From Promethearchaeota archaeon (GTDB taxonomy: Archaea > Asgardarchaeota > Lokiarchaeia > Sigyniarchaeales > Promethearchaeaceae): 64,000 nucleotides of DNA. Below the pieces are notes generated by a model. That model was not told the origin of the DNA, searched no databases, and saw nothing but the letters and a program-made list of their open reading frames with translations. Positions within the stretch are counted from its first letter, which is position 1. Every line of letters starts with the position of its first letter. The stretch spans positions 62,001 to 126,000 of the forward strand of contig JAFGBS010000009.1 in NCBI GenBank assembly GCA_016933055.1, in the 5' to 3' direction. Positions 45,651 through 55,682 of this stretch are shown one piece after another. The translations under genes and the position numbers were made by a program.

Positions 45651-47117
45651 ATGACTGAAATGGTTGATCGATCGGGTGATCTGCAATATCGCCCCCATAA
45701 ATGGTATACTATGACTTCCTATGGATTTGGGAAATTTGCCGCTGAATTCTTTACCATTGCTTTCACAACATATTGTTTTTTCTTTTACGAACGGGTAGTC
45801 GGGCTGAGTTCATGGTGGACTGCGTTTGGTTACATCATTTACGCAATTTGGAATGCTATAAATGATCCATTAATCGGCTATCTAACAAATAAACCTCCAA
45901 AAGGAAAGTTGGGTAACAAATTAGGAAGAAGATTTCCTTATATACTAATGGGAGCGATTCCTTGGGTATTCATTTACTTGATTATTTTCACTCCTCCAAA
46001 TTTGGACCCAAACCAATATGGATGGGTACTTTTCCTATGGTTGACAATTTGGGCGTGTGTATTTGATACATTGTATAGTTTATGGGATGTCCAATACCAA
46101 GCAATATTCCCTGATAAATTTAGAGGAGAACAAGAAAGGAGGAAAGCGGCTGGTATAGCCACGGCAGTTGGAATAGTTGGAATTGCTTTAGGGGCATTAA
46201 TTCCTCCTATGTTTCTCAAAGAAAATGTTCTGCGAGAGTATTTTAATCAAGGTGCTGCAGTAGCCGTAATTGGATTTATCGCAGTACTATTCCTTTTACC
46301 GGGTGTTAAAGAAGATAGGTTCATGCGAGCAAAATATGAGCAGAGTATGAAATATGAACAAGAACAAGGAAGTACAAGCTTTTTTAAAGATATGCTGTAT
46401 GCTCTGAAAAATCGAAATTTAATGGCATTTTTACTGTTGTATTTTCTCTACCAAAGTTTAGCTCAAAGCATGACGGGTTCTATTCCCTATTTTGTTGAGT
46501 ATGTATTGGAGGAACCACAAACAAGTGTTACATTTGTCATGGCAGGATTTTTGGTCGGAGCTTTAGTAAGTATACCATTTTGGATAAGATTAGCAAATAA
46601 ATTGAGAAATAATCAGAAAATGATATTGATCGGGGGATTTCTTCTTGCACTAGTCACCGTACCGTTCATATTCGTCAATCAATGGCGCACAATCACGATT
46701 TTCGGTTTTTCCATTTCGGGATATAACATATTTTTATGGATGGTACTTTGGGGCTCTTGTTTGGGACTTTTTTGGAGTCTAACAGGTCCAGTTATGGCGG
46801 ATGTTATTGATGAGATCGTAGTTCAGACTCGTGTGCGTAAAGAAGGAACCTATATGGGTTTACGGGCATTCTTCGGCCGTTTAGCATTTGCCGTCCAAGC
46901 CCTAAGTTTCGCAATAGTTCATCAAGTAACTGGATTCATTGAAGGGCAACCACTGATAGCTCAACCAGATTCTGCCATAATTGGAATTCACGTTCATATT
47001 GCCATAATTCCCATCATCTTAATGCTTTTGGGAACCATTATTTTCTGGATATTGAACGATCTGAATCCAGAGAAAAATACCGAGATTAAATTACGACTTG
47101 TCGAATTGGGATTGTGA
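45651..47117 (+). CDS. GPH-family sugar:cation symporter (MFS)
   Basis: 488-residue 12-helix transporter of the glycoside-pentoside-hexuronide:cation symporter group (MelB type). The N-terminal half has YGFGKFAAEFF, the loop NDPLIGYLTNKPP followed by GRRFPYILMG (the family's D-P-x-x-G-x-x-x-D/N and RRRP-like signatures), and WDVQYQAIFPD. The C-terminal half has LVSIPFWIRLANK and FWSLTGPVMADVIDE, also typical. It imports oligosaccharides, glycosides or uronides with Na+ or H+, fitting the window's glycan enzymes (inference). ATG 45660 may be the true start. Confidence 0.88.
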   Translation: MTEMVDRSGDLQYRPHKWYTMTSYGFGKFAAEFFTIAFTTYCFFFYERVVGLSSWWTAFGYIIYAIWNAINDPLIGYLTNKPPKGKLGNKLGRRFPYILMGAIPWVFIYLIIFTPPNLDPNQYGWVLFLWLTIWACVFDTLYSLWDVQYQAIFPDKFRGEQERRKAAGIATAVGIVGIALGALIPPMFLKENVLREYFNQGAAVAVIGFIAVLFLLPGVKEDRFMRAKYEQSMKYEQEQGSTSFFKDMLYALKNRNLMAFLLLYFLYQSLAQSMTGSIPYFVEYVLEEPQTSVTFVMAGFLVGALVSIPFWIRLANKLRNNQKMILIGGFLLALVTVPFIFVNQWRTITIFGFSISGYNIFLWMVLWGSCLGLFWSLTGPVMADVIDEIVVQTRVRKEGTYMGLRAFFGRLAFAVQALSFAIVHQVTGFIEGQPLIAQPDSAIIGIHVHIAIIPIILMLLGTIIFWILNDLNPEKNTEIKLRLVELGL

Positions 47118-47141
47118 TACTACCCAATTTTTATTTTTCTA

Positions 47142-48257
47142 TTATATATTTTTCCAATAGGGCCCTAACAACTTTTTTAGATAGGGTATTAGCTTATTTT
47201 CGGTATATTCTAAACATTGGTCGTTTGTTTTTTGGTCTTCCTCAATAATCAATCCAGCTCCTGATAGCTTACTAACAACGTTTACGATAGAGTTAGATTG
47301 TGCTTCCAGATTATATCCTCCTTCCAGTGTAAGAGACATTCGCCCTTGTGCAAACTCTTCTGCGACCGGCATTACTTTATCGATAATTTTTCCATATCCT
47401 TGACTTGTGTATCCCAGATTTGTTAAGTGATCTCGGTGATGACCATCGAATCCCGCGGAGAATAAAATGTATTCTGGTTTGAATTCCCGTAACATGGGGA
47501 GTATCAAGTGATCCAAGGCTAATTGCACGCAATCGTCCCCTGATCGAGGAGGTAGAGTAATATTCACAATTTTACCTTTTTGTTTACCTTGCCCTATGTC
47601 TTCTGGGAAACAAGTGCCTGGATACAACGTCCGTGGGTCTTGGTGGATGGAAAAAAACAATAATTCCGCTTCCTCTGGTACATTAGGGACTCCGGAGTAG
47701 ACAATGTCTTCGCTTCCATTCCCCGCATGTGCATCCCAGTCGATAATAGCCACCTTTTTAATCCTTTTTTCCCGCATGAGGTACTGGGTTGCTAAAATGA
47801 TGTTGTTAAATACACAGAATCCTCGACTTGCAGATACATTTGCATGGTGACCCGGCGGTCGACATAATATAAATGCACTGTTGATAATTCCATCAAAAAT
47901 TGCATCAATTGCAGAAAAATTTCCTCCCGCAGCATATAACGCAGCAGTATAACTTTCCCCAGAGAGAACAGTATCAGGATCCGTTGTTAGATTTTGGTGG
48001 AATTTTGCAGCTCGAACGGTTTTCTCTTGTATTTCAGTGATAAGAGATTCACTATGGGCAAGATGAATTTCCTCTAGTGCAGCTAAACGAGGTTGAATCT
48101 CGAAAAAATTGCTTCTTCGATTCTCTCCGTACATTCCTTCTTCTCTTAGACGAGATATAGCATGGATCACTCGATCGGCACGTTCGGGGTGAGAATACAT
48201 TAAATTAGTTTTGTGTTCAGCATAAATATGATCATAAACAATTCCTACATTCTTCAT
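47142..48257 (-). CDS. Histone-deacetylase-family protein (class II HDAC / acetylpolyamine amidohydrolase-like)
   Basis: Zinc-dependent deacetylase of the arginase-like HDAC fold. Conserved elements: HPERADRV (N-terminal), CRPPGHHA (active-site His-His), GFCVFNNI, DWDAHAGNG (Zn ligands Asp and His), SAGFDGHHRDH (third ligand Asp) and LEGGYN (the Gly-Gly-Tyr near the active site). It has 371 residues, standard length. Archaeal and bacterial members deacetylate polyamines, proteins or small amides. Without archaeal histone genes in the window a chromatin role cannot be argued. Confidence 0.9.
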   Translation of the reverse strand: MKNVGIVYDHIYAEHKTNLMYSHPERADRVIHAISRLREEGMYGENRRSNFFEIQPRLAALEEIHLAHSESLITEIQEKTVRAAKFHQNLTTDPDTVLSGESYTAALYAAGGNFSAIDAIFDGIINSAFILCRPPGHHANVSASRGFCVFNNIILATQYLMREKRIKKVAIIDWDAHAGNGSEDIVYSGVPNVPEEAELLFFSIHQDPRTLYPGTCFPEDIGQGKQKGKIVNITLPPRSGDDCVQLALDHLILPMLREFKPEYILFSAGFDGHHRDHLTNLGYTSQGYGKIIDKVMPVAEEFAQGRMSLTLEGGYNLEAQSNSIVNVVSKLSGAGLIIEEDQKTNDQCLEYTENKLIPYLKKLLGPYWKNI

Positions 48258-48407
48258 AGGTAATCAATTGATTTTCCTTTACTAATTATTGTCCAAATGG
48301 ATTAAAATGAGTTGTGATTTTTCTGAAAAAGTTTCGAAGACTTCAAACTCAAGTAAAGTATTATCTTTAGTTTTGTTATACCTCAAAATATGACAAGGAG
48401 CATCGAA

Positions 48408-48734
48408 ATGTCTGATCAAACTCGTTGCTTTATGGTAGAAATTACTGATGATGAGCAACTTAAAGGTAAATGGGATATCGTTCTTAATACGGGTGGGTAT
48501 GTGTCGATTTCAAGTATTGGAAACCAAGATGACATTGAATACAGCGGTATGGTTCATTTGGGAGGATCAGATTTCCAAAGATTATGGGAAATCGTGGAAA
48601 AAATTACTCCTGAGATGTTTTATGATGAAGTTCATCAATTACTAATCAATTCAGACTTAGACGGAATCCTTGAACCACTAATCTTGTATATTAAAGACTT
48701 ACTGGATGATAAAATGGATTTTGAGGAGACTTAA
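48408..48734 (+). CDS. Small acidic protein, unknown function
   Basis: 108-residue acidic soluble protein with an alpha/beta pattern: two strands (CFMVEITDD, WDIVLNTGGYVSISS), then three helices rich in Asp, Glu and Leu. No family recognised. ATG 48408 is chosen over an upstream in-frame ATG at 48390 because AAGGAG lies 7 nt before it. Its TAA shares the tetranucleotide TTAA (48731-48734) with the stop of the convergent permease gene. Confidence 0.6.
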   Translation: MSDQTRCFMVEITDDEQLKGKWDIVLNTGGYVSISSIGNQDDIEYSGMVHLGGSDFQRLWEIVEKITPEMFYDEVHQLLINSDLDGILEPLILYIKDLLDDKMDFEET

Positions 48735-50056
48735 AACAAAAGAAAAATGAGAGATAAGTAGCCTAAACCTAATATCATAGATGCCCCAGAAAATATTGAG
48801 GTAAATTTGGAAAAGTACCTAAAAGTAAATCCTTTTACATAATTTTGCTCTGCAATTTCCAGAGTTTTTAAAAATTGAGTTGCAGCGGGTGGAATAAAAT
48901 TACCACCGAGAGCTACACCAATAATTAAAGCCATGATCTGAAGGTTCTGTTCTAAACCCATGGGATTGTCCCCAAAAATTAGCAATAAGACTGAGGAAAA
49001 AGTAATTGCCATAAGAGATTTCGAGATAAACGATGAAATGATACTAGATACTCCAAGTATTATAAGGATAGAAAGATAGACATTATTGCTTGTGACATGT
49101 TGGATGAAATTACTAATCATAGAAATGGTTCCGTTGAGTTCCATACATCCAATCATTAAATAGATGGACAATAAAAAAAGCATCAATTTCCAATCCACAT
49201 CATCAAAGTAATCAGATAAGGAATGTCTAGTGCGCTCTACTAAGCATAAAAATACACTGAGGATTAGCACGACAAAATATGCAGCCGGAGAGAATATTAA
49301 TCCTAAAATCATTATCACAAAATAGATAAGATATCGGATGAACTTGGGTTTCTCAGAAATGAGAAGATCTGGATTCATGATTTCTAACAAAATAATCCTT
49401 TGACGCTCTGTTGGAGGGCTCTGTTTTTTCACCATTAAAAGATCAATAAGAACGAGAACGCCTATTTCCATAATGACAAATATTGTTATAAAATACGTCA
49501 AAAACCATGCAATATTTAAATTAAATGCAGAAGCGATAATTATATTTGTACCCGTTGCGAAGGGACTTAATAAATTCCCCAAAATAATAGAAAACGAAAT
49601 TCCAATAATAAAAGGTTTCGCTTCTATTTCTAACACACGGCATGTTCGAATTACCAAAGGCATAATAATTATGGCCAAACTGACATCATCCATAAAACCC
49701 GATAAGATGGTACTGACAATACTCATGAAATAGAAAAATAAGCGGGGATTTCCTTTGGTCAATCGTATTACTTGTAAAGAAGACCATTGAAAGATTCTCT
49801 GTTCTCGTAAAGCGAAAATTACTATCTCCACAAAAATAAGATAAAGAATAACCCGATAATTAATCAATCCGAAAAATTCAATTTCTTCTAGTGGATTATT
49901 ATTGACCTTGGATTCCCAAAACCATGTAAAAATACACGCAATAAATGCTATTAACAAGGAATAGGCTCCAATATCCATTTTTTTAATGGAAAATATGATT
50001 GTGATAAAGATAAACAATACCACAATCACTAACTGAGCAATTAATTGGGAAGCCAT
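48731..50056 (-). CDS. ArsB/NhaD-type ion permease
   Basis: 441-residue membrane protein with about 11-12 helices in the ion transporter (IT) superfamily, which holds ArsB, NhaD, citrate and SLC13 carriers. The repeated hairpin elements are visible: SGFMDDVSLAIIIMPLVI and NLLSPFATGTNIIIAS in the first half, and SSFISKSLMAITF and GNFIPPAATQFLKTLE in the second. The exported or imported ion cannot be assigned; NhaD-like Na+/H+ exchange or oxyanion transport are both reasonable. A paralogue lies 1.1 kb away on the same strand, with a nuclease gene between them. Confidence 0.82.
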   Translation of the reverse strand: MASQLIAQLVIVVLFIFITIIFSIKKMDIGAYSLLIAFIACIFTWFWESKVNNNPLEEIEFFGLINYRVILYLIFVEIVIFALREQRIFQWSSLQVIRLTKGNPRLFFYFMSIVSTILSGFMDDVSLAIIIMPLVIRTCRVLEIEAKPFIIGISFSIILGNLLSPFATGTNIIIASAFNLNIAWFLTYFITIFVIMEIGVLVLIDLLMVKKQSPPTERQRIILLEIMNPDLLISEKPKFIRYLIYFVIMILGLIFSPAAYFVVLILSVFLCLVERTRHSLSDYFDDVDWKLMLFLLSIYLMIGCMELNGTISMISNFIQHVTSNNVYLSILIILGVSSIISSFISKSLMAITFSSVLLLIFGDNPMGLEQNLQIMALIIGVALGGNFIPPAATQFLKTLEIAEQNYVKGFTFRYFSKFTSIFSGASMILGLGYLSLIFLLF

Positions 50057-50155
50057 TGGAGTAGATTTTTTTTCAACGTATTTTAATTTTGTTCCCTTTG
50101 GGTTCGCACTCTATTCTGAAACTGCATTCCTTAAAGTTTATGTAGATTTGTTTCT

Positions 50156-51157
50156 ATGTCATACTTAACCATGGGCGATACTGAAACCGACCGAAAATTC
50201 CAACCAATACATAAAAAACGCCCTTTAAAGCTTCAAAATAAATGGAGTACACCAACGGGATTATTTTTTCAAAAAGGTATGGTCAATTCTCATATTGCAA
50301 TTCAGTTTTTCAAGAATAATAAAATTCTAAAAACTCTTGTCTCTGAAAATGAAGAAAGTTGGGTTGGGAAGGATGACAATATCTGGGATTTAATTATCCA
50401 ATTTGGGGGTCAATCTCCCGATCACGCTCGGTGTCAACGGGAAATAGCATTAACCGCAATCGTGAACACTTACTTAAAATCGATCGGATATGCATCTCTT
50501 GAACAACCTCAATTAAATGGCACAACTCCTGATATATTAGCAATTAAAAATGAATTCTCTTGTTTTATTGAAATTAAAGCATATTTTGGTAGAACGATTG
50601 TAGGCGAAGCAGAAGTAGCCCAACTGGTTAAATATTATAATATTCTCCAAAACAAACCCGAAATCATGAAGCATTTCGGAGTTAAGGATTCTATCCCACC
50701 GAAATTTATGTTGATTACCACCGGACAATTACCTCCTTATAATAAAAATTCAGTATTCAACGGGGAACTATTTAATCTTCCCGAAGAGAAACAGTTAGAA
50801 TTCATAAAAAAGAAATACAAGGATATTATTAAAAAAATGGGTTATTCGAAGTATTTAGAGGGCCGAGATACTCGGAATATCTACAAATATAGTTGGGAAA
50901 AATACAAAAAACAGATTAAATATAAATTTGCAACTCCTCCGCGAGCGCAACAACTCACACGCCCCCGTAAATTAGATTATATGATTGAAAATCGGCATGA
51001 CATCGATATGATTTTAATTCCCGCGCGTATCTTTTCTCAAATTTTGGATCTTTCCGGCCTGACCAAAGAACGAGAATATTTTGAACGGATTCGCTCATCT
51101 TGGTTATCACAACTTATTCTGGATAAAGAATTGATTAATTACACCAATTCGTCATAA
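50156..51157 (+). CDS. PD-(D/E)XK-type nuclease
   Basis: 333-residue soluble protein. The core is GTTPDILAIKNEF, then CFIEIKAYFG (about 122-145): Pro-Asp followed 11 residues later by Glu-x-Lys, the metal-binding motif of PD-(D/E)XK nucleases. The following helix VAQLVKYYNILQ and strand KFMLITTG fit the alpha-beta-beta-beta-alpha core. Flanking regions of about 100 and 150 residues are basic, with no family I know. It could be a restriction, repair or recombination nuclease. No methyltransferase is adjacent (the MT-A70 gene is 10 kb away). It sits between two permease paralogues read in the opposite direction and overlaps one by 6 bp. Confidence 0.72.
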   Translation: MSYLTMGDTETDRKFQPIHKKRPLKLQNKWSTPTGLFFQKGMVNSHIAIQFFKNNKILKTLVSENEESWVGKDDNIWDLIIQFGGQSPDHARCQREIALTAIVNTYLKSIGYASLEQPQLNGTTPDILAIKNEFSCFIEIKAYFGRTIVGEAEVAQLVKYYNILQNKPEIMKHFGVKDSIPPKFMLITTGQLPPYNKNSVFNGELFNLPEEKQLEFIKKKYKDIIKKMGYSKYLEGRDTRNIYKYSWEKYKKQIKYKFATPPRAQQLTRPRKLDYMIENRHDIDMILIPARIFSQILDLSGLTKEREYFERIRSSWLSQLILDKELINYTNSS

Positions 51158-52591
51158 GACATATATATATATTGCAATGTAGGCAATTCCCAGCATTATA
51201 TGTAAAAGCGCAAATAACCCGCCTACTTTGAATAATTTTTTATAATTGAGATCCTCTACACAGTAATTTTTAGCAATCTCGAGGGTCATCATATCAGGTG
51301 CACTTCCTTGGGGGAGAAAATTCCCTCCCAGATTAATTCCTAACACAAAAGCAATAATGATGGGAGCAGTCATGGTCGTAAACGGAGTTTTTTCCAATAA
51401 AATATTGATTATAGGTAGAAACATGATAGTCACGGGTGCATTATCCATAAATGCAGAAAATAAGGAAGTCAAAACTAAAATAACCACACTTAGAACGAAC
51501 ACATTCGATTGTGAAACTCGTTCCAAAAATCCTTCAACAAAAAGAATCGTTCCATTTACTTCCATTAAATGAACTAATACAAACAAACAAATGAAGAAAA
51601 ATACCAGCTTAAAATCGACTCTACGCAAATAAAAACTTAAAGATGGTTTCGCTGATTCATTTTTGTTCGTCCTAATCGGATTGATCAATACAAAAATAAC
51701 CAGAGAAATAAAAGTAGGGATCCATAAGGTATCGATCAAAACCAAAAGTACTACGAAGACAACAATAGCTCCTAAATTGAGATAAAAACGCTTGTTCGTT
51801 ATTTGTTTTTTTAAGCTAGTATCAACTTTCACCCTACGTTGATAAAATACGGAATCTAATTCTTCTTGTTTAATCTCCAAATTATTGTATACTTCTACTT
51901 TGGAGGGATAAACTTCCATTTCTTCACAGTGGGGATTCCATTTTTCTTTTAGATATTTCTTTAAGATGAATTTATCCAGCAAAATAAGTGTAATGATGGT
52001 AGTAACAACAAAATATACCGAGAAATTTTTTATAAAGAATGCAAAAGTTAAATCCAAATCATTGAAAATTAAAACATTTTCTGCAGAGCCAAAAGGAGTT
52101 AATGTAGACGCCAGATTAATGCAGATAGTCATTCCTAAGAGAAAGGGGGTGGGATTAATACTAATTGAAGCACATGCAAGTACGATCACAGGACCAAAAA
52201 TAATTGCCACTGATAAATCTTCGAGAAAAGCCGCACTGATTGTACTGACTACACACATAAAGTAAAACATAACACGTATTTGATTCTTAAATTGTACAAC
52301 AATTCGGCGCGAAATTTCATGAAAGACTTTTTGAGTATTCAAAATTTCCACAATGGTAAACATTGCAATCAAGAAACTAACGACTTCCCAATCAATAGCT
52401 TCAATGAAGAACCCTATCGTTGTGGGATCCGCGTCGGGTATTACAGGAGTCTCTAACAAAAACACTGTTGCAGCTCCTGCAATTATTATGAATATGAACG
52501 CATATAGTAAATAATCTTGTTTCTCCAGAAATAACACTACAACAAGGGCTAAAAAACATGCAAGTACAATAATCTGGAGGAGAAGTGACAT
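51152..52591 (-). CDS. ArsB/NhaD-type ion permease (paralogue)
   Basis: 479-residue permease of the same IT superfamily as its neighbour: the corresponding elements are AAFLEDLSVAIIFGPVIV, STLTPFGSAENVLIF, SAFMDNAPVTIMFLPI and GNFLPQGSAPDMMTLE. It has about 12 helices plus a cytosolic loop of about 60 residues between helices 6 and 7. The pair is clearly homologous but diverged, so an old duplication or separate acquisitions with different ions are both possible. Substrate unknown. The start ATG is 15 bp or so from AT-rich DNA shared with the divergent beta-propeller gene. Confidence 0.82.
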   Translation of the reverse strand: MSLLLQIIVLACFLALVVVLFLEKQDYLLYAFIFIIIAGAATVFLLETPVIPDADPTTIGFFIEAIDWEVVSFLIAMFTIVEILNTQKVFHEISRRIVVQFKNQIRVMFYFMCVVSTISAAFLEDLSVAIIFGPVIVLACASISINPTPFLLGMTICINLASTLTPFGSAENVLIFNDLDLTFAFFIKNFSVYFVVTTIITLILLDKFILKKYLKEKWNPHCEEMEVYPSKVEVYNNLEIKQEELDSVFYQRRVKVDTSLKKQITNKRFYLNLGAIVVFVVLLVLIDTLWIPTFISLVIFVLINPIRTNKNESAKPSLSFYLRRVDFKLVFFFICLFVLVHLMEVNGTILFVEGFLERVSQSNVFVLSVVILVLTSLFSAFMDNAPVTIMFLPIINILLEKTPFTTMTAPIIIAFVLGINLGGNFLPQGSAPDMMTLEIAKNYCVEDLNYKKLFKVGGLFALLHIMLGIAYIAIYIYVL

Positions 52592-52752
52592 ACTACATAT
52601 GTTTCGATTAAGGATCCAATTAAAACATTCTTGATACTCATTGTAGTTAAATTAAAGAAAATCGGGTGAAATTATTCTGTCATATTATATTTTCAAAAAA
52701 GAGATATTTAGGATTAACTGAATGATATTTTCACCACACTGAGGTGGTATGA

Positions 52753-54753
52753 GTGAAAAAACAAACGAAAATACTTAGTTTAACAATGCTAATCTTGGTT
52801 TGCTTTGGAGTTCTGATTGTAAAAAATACCTCTTATTTTTTACAAATTGAGAAAGATGATGGATTCTTTAATCCCCAAAGTTCAGATTTTTATTTGACCA
52901 AAACGGAACTGGTATCTTGGAATTCAACTGGGGATTCCTTTGATCCATCCATTGCTTTAGATTCAGAGGGTAATACCCATATTGTCTGGGCAGATCGAAC
53001 AGATTATTTGGGAGAAGGAAATACTAATTTAGACCTATTTTATGTGAATCGTTCAATTAGCACAGGTTTATGGAGCGATATTGAAGTTATTACCTCAAAT
53101 TTGCCATTACAAACCTTGGATGCTGATCTGATTGCTGATAATTTAGGAAACCTTCATCTAGCGTTTACGTATCAATCATCGCCAAATGATGTTTATTATA
53201 TGTCATATTCGGGCGGAATATGGAGTTCCGCAGAGATCATATCAACAGAATCAACGGGCTTCGCGAAATATCCAGAAATTGCAATAGATTCAAATCAGAA
53301 TGTGCATATCGTCTGGCAAGATAACTCAAATTATAATGGAGCAGGTACTGATGAAGATGTATTTTATAAAAATCGAACTGCGGGAGGAATTTGGAGCATA
53401 ACTGAAGTTGTTTCTGCTGGTTCATCTTCAGTTGGCAATTCTTTGCAGCCCGATATTGATTGTGATCAATGGGGGAATCCACATATTGTGTGGTATGAAT
53501 ATGATGATATTAGCGGTACATCAGGGACTGATGCGGATATTTATTATAAAAACATGACTGCTCTCACTGGAAATTGGGGATCAGCGGTTTTAATTTCAGA
53601 GGGAAGTACCGATTCATCGATGAATCCAAGTATAGTGGTTGATCGCTCAAGCCCTGTAATCCACATTGCATGGTATGATAAATTTGATATTACAGGTTCT
53701 TCGGGGGCTACTGATTATGATATATTTTATTGTAATTACACAGTTTCTACGAATACGTGGAGTTCAATTGAAGATGCTACTTGGGACAGTAATGTTTATG
53801 CAAAATCTGATCCCATTCTCCAATTGAATGGAAACGTGTTACATCTGGTGTATGAGGAAGATCAACATGTAAGTTATAAAAACCGAACTCTCAGTGCTCC
53901 TAATTGGGGGCTCATTCAACAAATTTCAGACACCACGGGGTCCTTAACGAATCCTAATCCGAGATTTATCGTCACCTCTGCAGGGATGATCCAATTCGCA
54001 TGGGGGCATAATTCACAATATAATAATTCCGGTTTTGACAGAGATATTTTCTTTAAGGAAATCAACTTACTGCCCGATCTCACATCCCCCGCTGATCAGA
54101 ATAATTTGGTTACTAGCAGTGGGAATATTATTACTTGGGTTGCAACCGATGCTTATTCTGTATGTTCACCGAATTATACCGTTGTATGGAACATTACAAA
54201 TGGTGTTACAACTGGATATTGGACGAGTGGAGAAGATATAATTGTGAATATTGATGACTATAGTACCTCATTAGGAGAATATATATTTACGATAATAATC
54301 GATGATGGACACGGCGTTATGATAAATGATTCTGTTTTGGTGACTGTATATAACATGCCCCCAGTTCTTACTACTCCAGAAGATGTTGTTTACAAAGAAG
54401 GTACCAGAATGAATAATATTACATGGGGAATAACTGATTCCAGTGCTTTCATAGGAGATTATATAGTGTATCAAAATGGAACGATGGTAACCCCAGGAAC
54501 ATGGACAAATGGGGATGATATTATCATTAATGTGGATGAACTTGAACCTGGCAATTATAATTACACTATAATCGTATCAGATGGATTTGGGGGATATGCA
54601 ACTGATGAAGTTTTAGTTACGGTGATTTCCACCGCTTTATTTGATCAATTTCCTTTTTTGGATGAAATTTTATACATCTCAGGGGGAGTAATCGTAACTG
54701 CTGCTATTCTTGGAGTTATCTTAACCATTATAAAGAAGAAAAAGTTGTCCTAA
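52753..54753 (+). CDS. Surface beta-propeller protein with two Ig-like modules and membrane anchor
   Basis: 666 residues. A signal peptide (about 8-28) is followed by some seven BNR/sialidase-like propeller blades with the recurring pattern PSIALDSEGNTHIVWADR and its variants (near 58, 160, 228 and 288), alternating with IWS...YKNRT strands. Two homologous Ig-like repeats of about 90 residues follow (PADQNNLVTSSGNIITW..., PEDVVYKEGTRMNNITW...), each ending in DG-G-hydrophobic-hydrophobic-V-VTV. A C-terminal helix and KKKKLS anchor it. No catalytic Asp-box set is evident, so binding or structural roles at the surface are likelier than glycosidase activity. GTG start behind GAGGTG; an ATG 4 nt upstream is out of frame. 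Confidence 0.78.
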   Translation: MKKQTKILSLTMLILVCFGVLIVKNTSYFLQIEKDDGFFNPQSSDFYLTKTELVSWNSTGDSFDPSIALDSEGNTHIVWADRTDYLGEGNTNLDLFYVNRSISTGLWSDIEVITSNLPLQTLDADLIADNLGNLHLAFTYQSSPNDVYYMSYSGGIWSSAEIISTESTGFAKYPEIAIDSNQNVHIVWQDNSNYNGAGTDEDVFYKNRTAGGIWSITEVVSAGSSSVGNSLQPDIDCDQWGNPHIVWYEYDDISGTSGTDADIYYKNMTALTGNWGSAVLISEGSTDSSMNPSIVVDRSSPVIHIAWYDKFDITGSSGATDYDIFYCNYTVSTNTWSSIEDATWDSNVYAKSDPILQLNGNVLHLVYEEDQHVSYKNRTLSAPNWGLIQQISDTTGSLTNPNPRFIVTSAGMIQFAWGHNSQYNNSGFDRDIFFKEINLLPDLTSPADQNNLVTSSGNIITWVATDAYSVCSPNYTVVWNITNGVTTGYWTSGEDIIVNIDDYSTSLGEYIFTIIIDDGHGVMINDSVLVTVYNMPPVLTTPEDVVYKEGTRMNNITWGITDSSAFIGDYIVYQNGTMVTPGTWTNGDDIIINVDELEPGNYNYTIIVSDGFGGYATDEVLVTVISTALFDQFPFLDEILYISGGVIVTAAILGVILTIIKKKKLS

Positions 54754-54767
54754 TCCGCAACTGTTTG

Positions 54768-54782
54768 TTTTTTTTTTTTTTT
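54768..54782 (+). terminator. 15-nt oligo-T terminator
   Basis: An unbroken run of 15 T follows 15 bp after the beta-propeller gene's stop. It is the longest T-tract in the window. Archaeal RNA polymerase stops on T-tracts of five or more, so this is a strong intrinsic terminator for the surface-protein gene. Confidence 0.75.
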
Positions 54783-54873
54783 AATTTTTTATATAACTCA
54801 ATATGAACTATTAAAATTTAATCCAAACATTTACGTTCTATGATAAAGTTCTTAGAATATAGAGGTGGAGTTC

Positions 54874-55374
54874 ATGCAAAAAGAAAATGAAATAACAGAG
54901 CGCAGCAAAAAGATGATTGATAGCTTTAATGCAATCATTGGAATGGAATTGAGTAAATTCACGATTTCACCCCCTTTTACTCAATGGCTAAATGGTAAAA
55001 TTCTTAACGCTTCCTATAGAAAATTGGAGGTAGAATTCAAAATTCGTTCCGAAATGGCGAATCCTACAGGACTTTTACATGGGGGCGTACAGTCTGCGAT
55101 GCTGGATGATGTTATTGGTATGACTACTGCCACTTTAGGATTGGGTGGGTTTCTAATCACTATCGATTTCCATGTTGATTTTTTGGGTAAGGCAAAAGTA
55201 GGAGAAAAAGTAATCGTCGAATCAGAAATAACTCGAGATGGGAAACGGATCGCCCATGCGGAAGCAACCATTCGAAATTCTGAAGGTGTACTCATAGCAA
55301 CAGCCAGTTCCAATCTTCTTAAAACGCAATATAAGCCTGATTATGTGAAAAAGGTTGATTCCAACCAATTATAA
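54874..55374 (+). CDS. PaaI-type hotdog thioesterase
   Basis: 166-residue hotdog-fold protein of the PaaI group. Diagnostic is the stretch MANPTGLLHGGVQSAMLDDVIG (His-Gly-Gly and the catalytic-region Asp on the long helix), followed by LGGFLITIDFHVDFLGKAKVGE and the final strands of the fold. Members hydrolyse acyl-CoA thioesters, often phenylacetyl- or hydroxyphenylacetyl-CoA, as tetramers. An in-frame GTG at 54865 exists, but GAGGTG directly before ATG 54874 acts as ribosome-binding site and fixes the start. The gene stands alone, with 300 bp of non-coding DNA behind it. Confidence 0.87.
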   Translation: MQKENEITERSKKMIDSFNAIIGMELSKFTISPPFTQWLNGKILNASYRKLEVEFKIRSEMANPTGLLHGGVQSAMLDDVIGMTTATLGLGGFLITIDFHVDFLGKAKVGEKVIVESEITRDGKRIAHAEATIRNSEGVLIATASSNLLKTQYKPDYVKKVDSNQL

Positions 55375-55682
55375 ATGAATTTTTTTCAAATTTTTACATC
55401 TAATATGCGTCCTTTTTTGTTGACCGGATTAACACAATAGTAAGGGTTTGGGAATTTTAATGATCAACTTATCAAGACGAAAGGGCAGAGATCGTTCTGA
55501 TTCTTGATATATTCAAGCCATTCTTCACAATCTGCAACGTGTTGTGTTTATTAAACAAAATAATATGGAACAGGGAATTCATTTTTTCCGAGATAGAGTT
55601 CCTAATTTTTAATTCCGTTTTCTTATTTTTTCTTCTTATTTACAATGGTTTTATATTAATTTGGGGAACTTCATGACCGCTT
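55375..55682. other. Non-coding gap of 308 bp
   Basis: No open frame longer than about 20 codons and no tRNA-like or repeat structure is visible. The left edge has T-runs that would end the thioesterase transcript. The right edge has TTTTATATTAAT (about 55649-55660), a TATA box suited to the gene at 55683. The 180 bp between show no pattern I can name; degraded coding sequence or long leader DNA is possible. Confidence 0.5.

Noticed and set aside
52749..52778. ATG at 52749 as start of the beta-propeller gene.
   Set aside because: It reads only nine codons before a stop. The GTG at 52753 opens the long frame with a signal peptide and a GAGGTG at the right distance.
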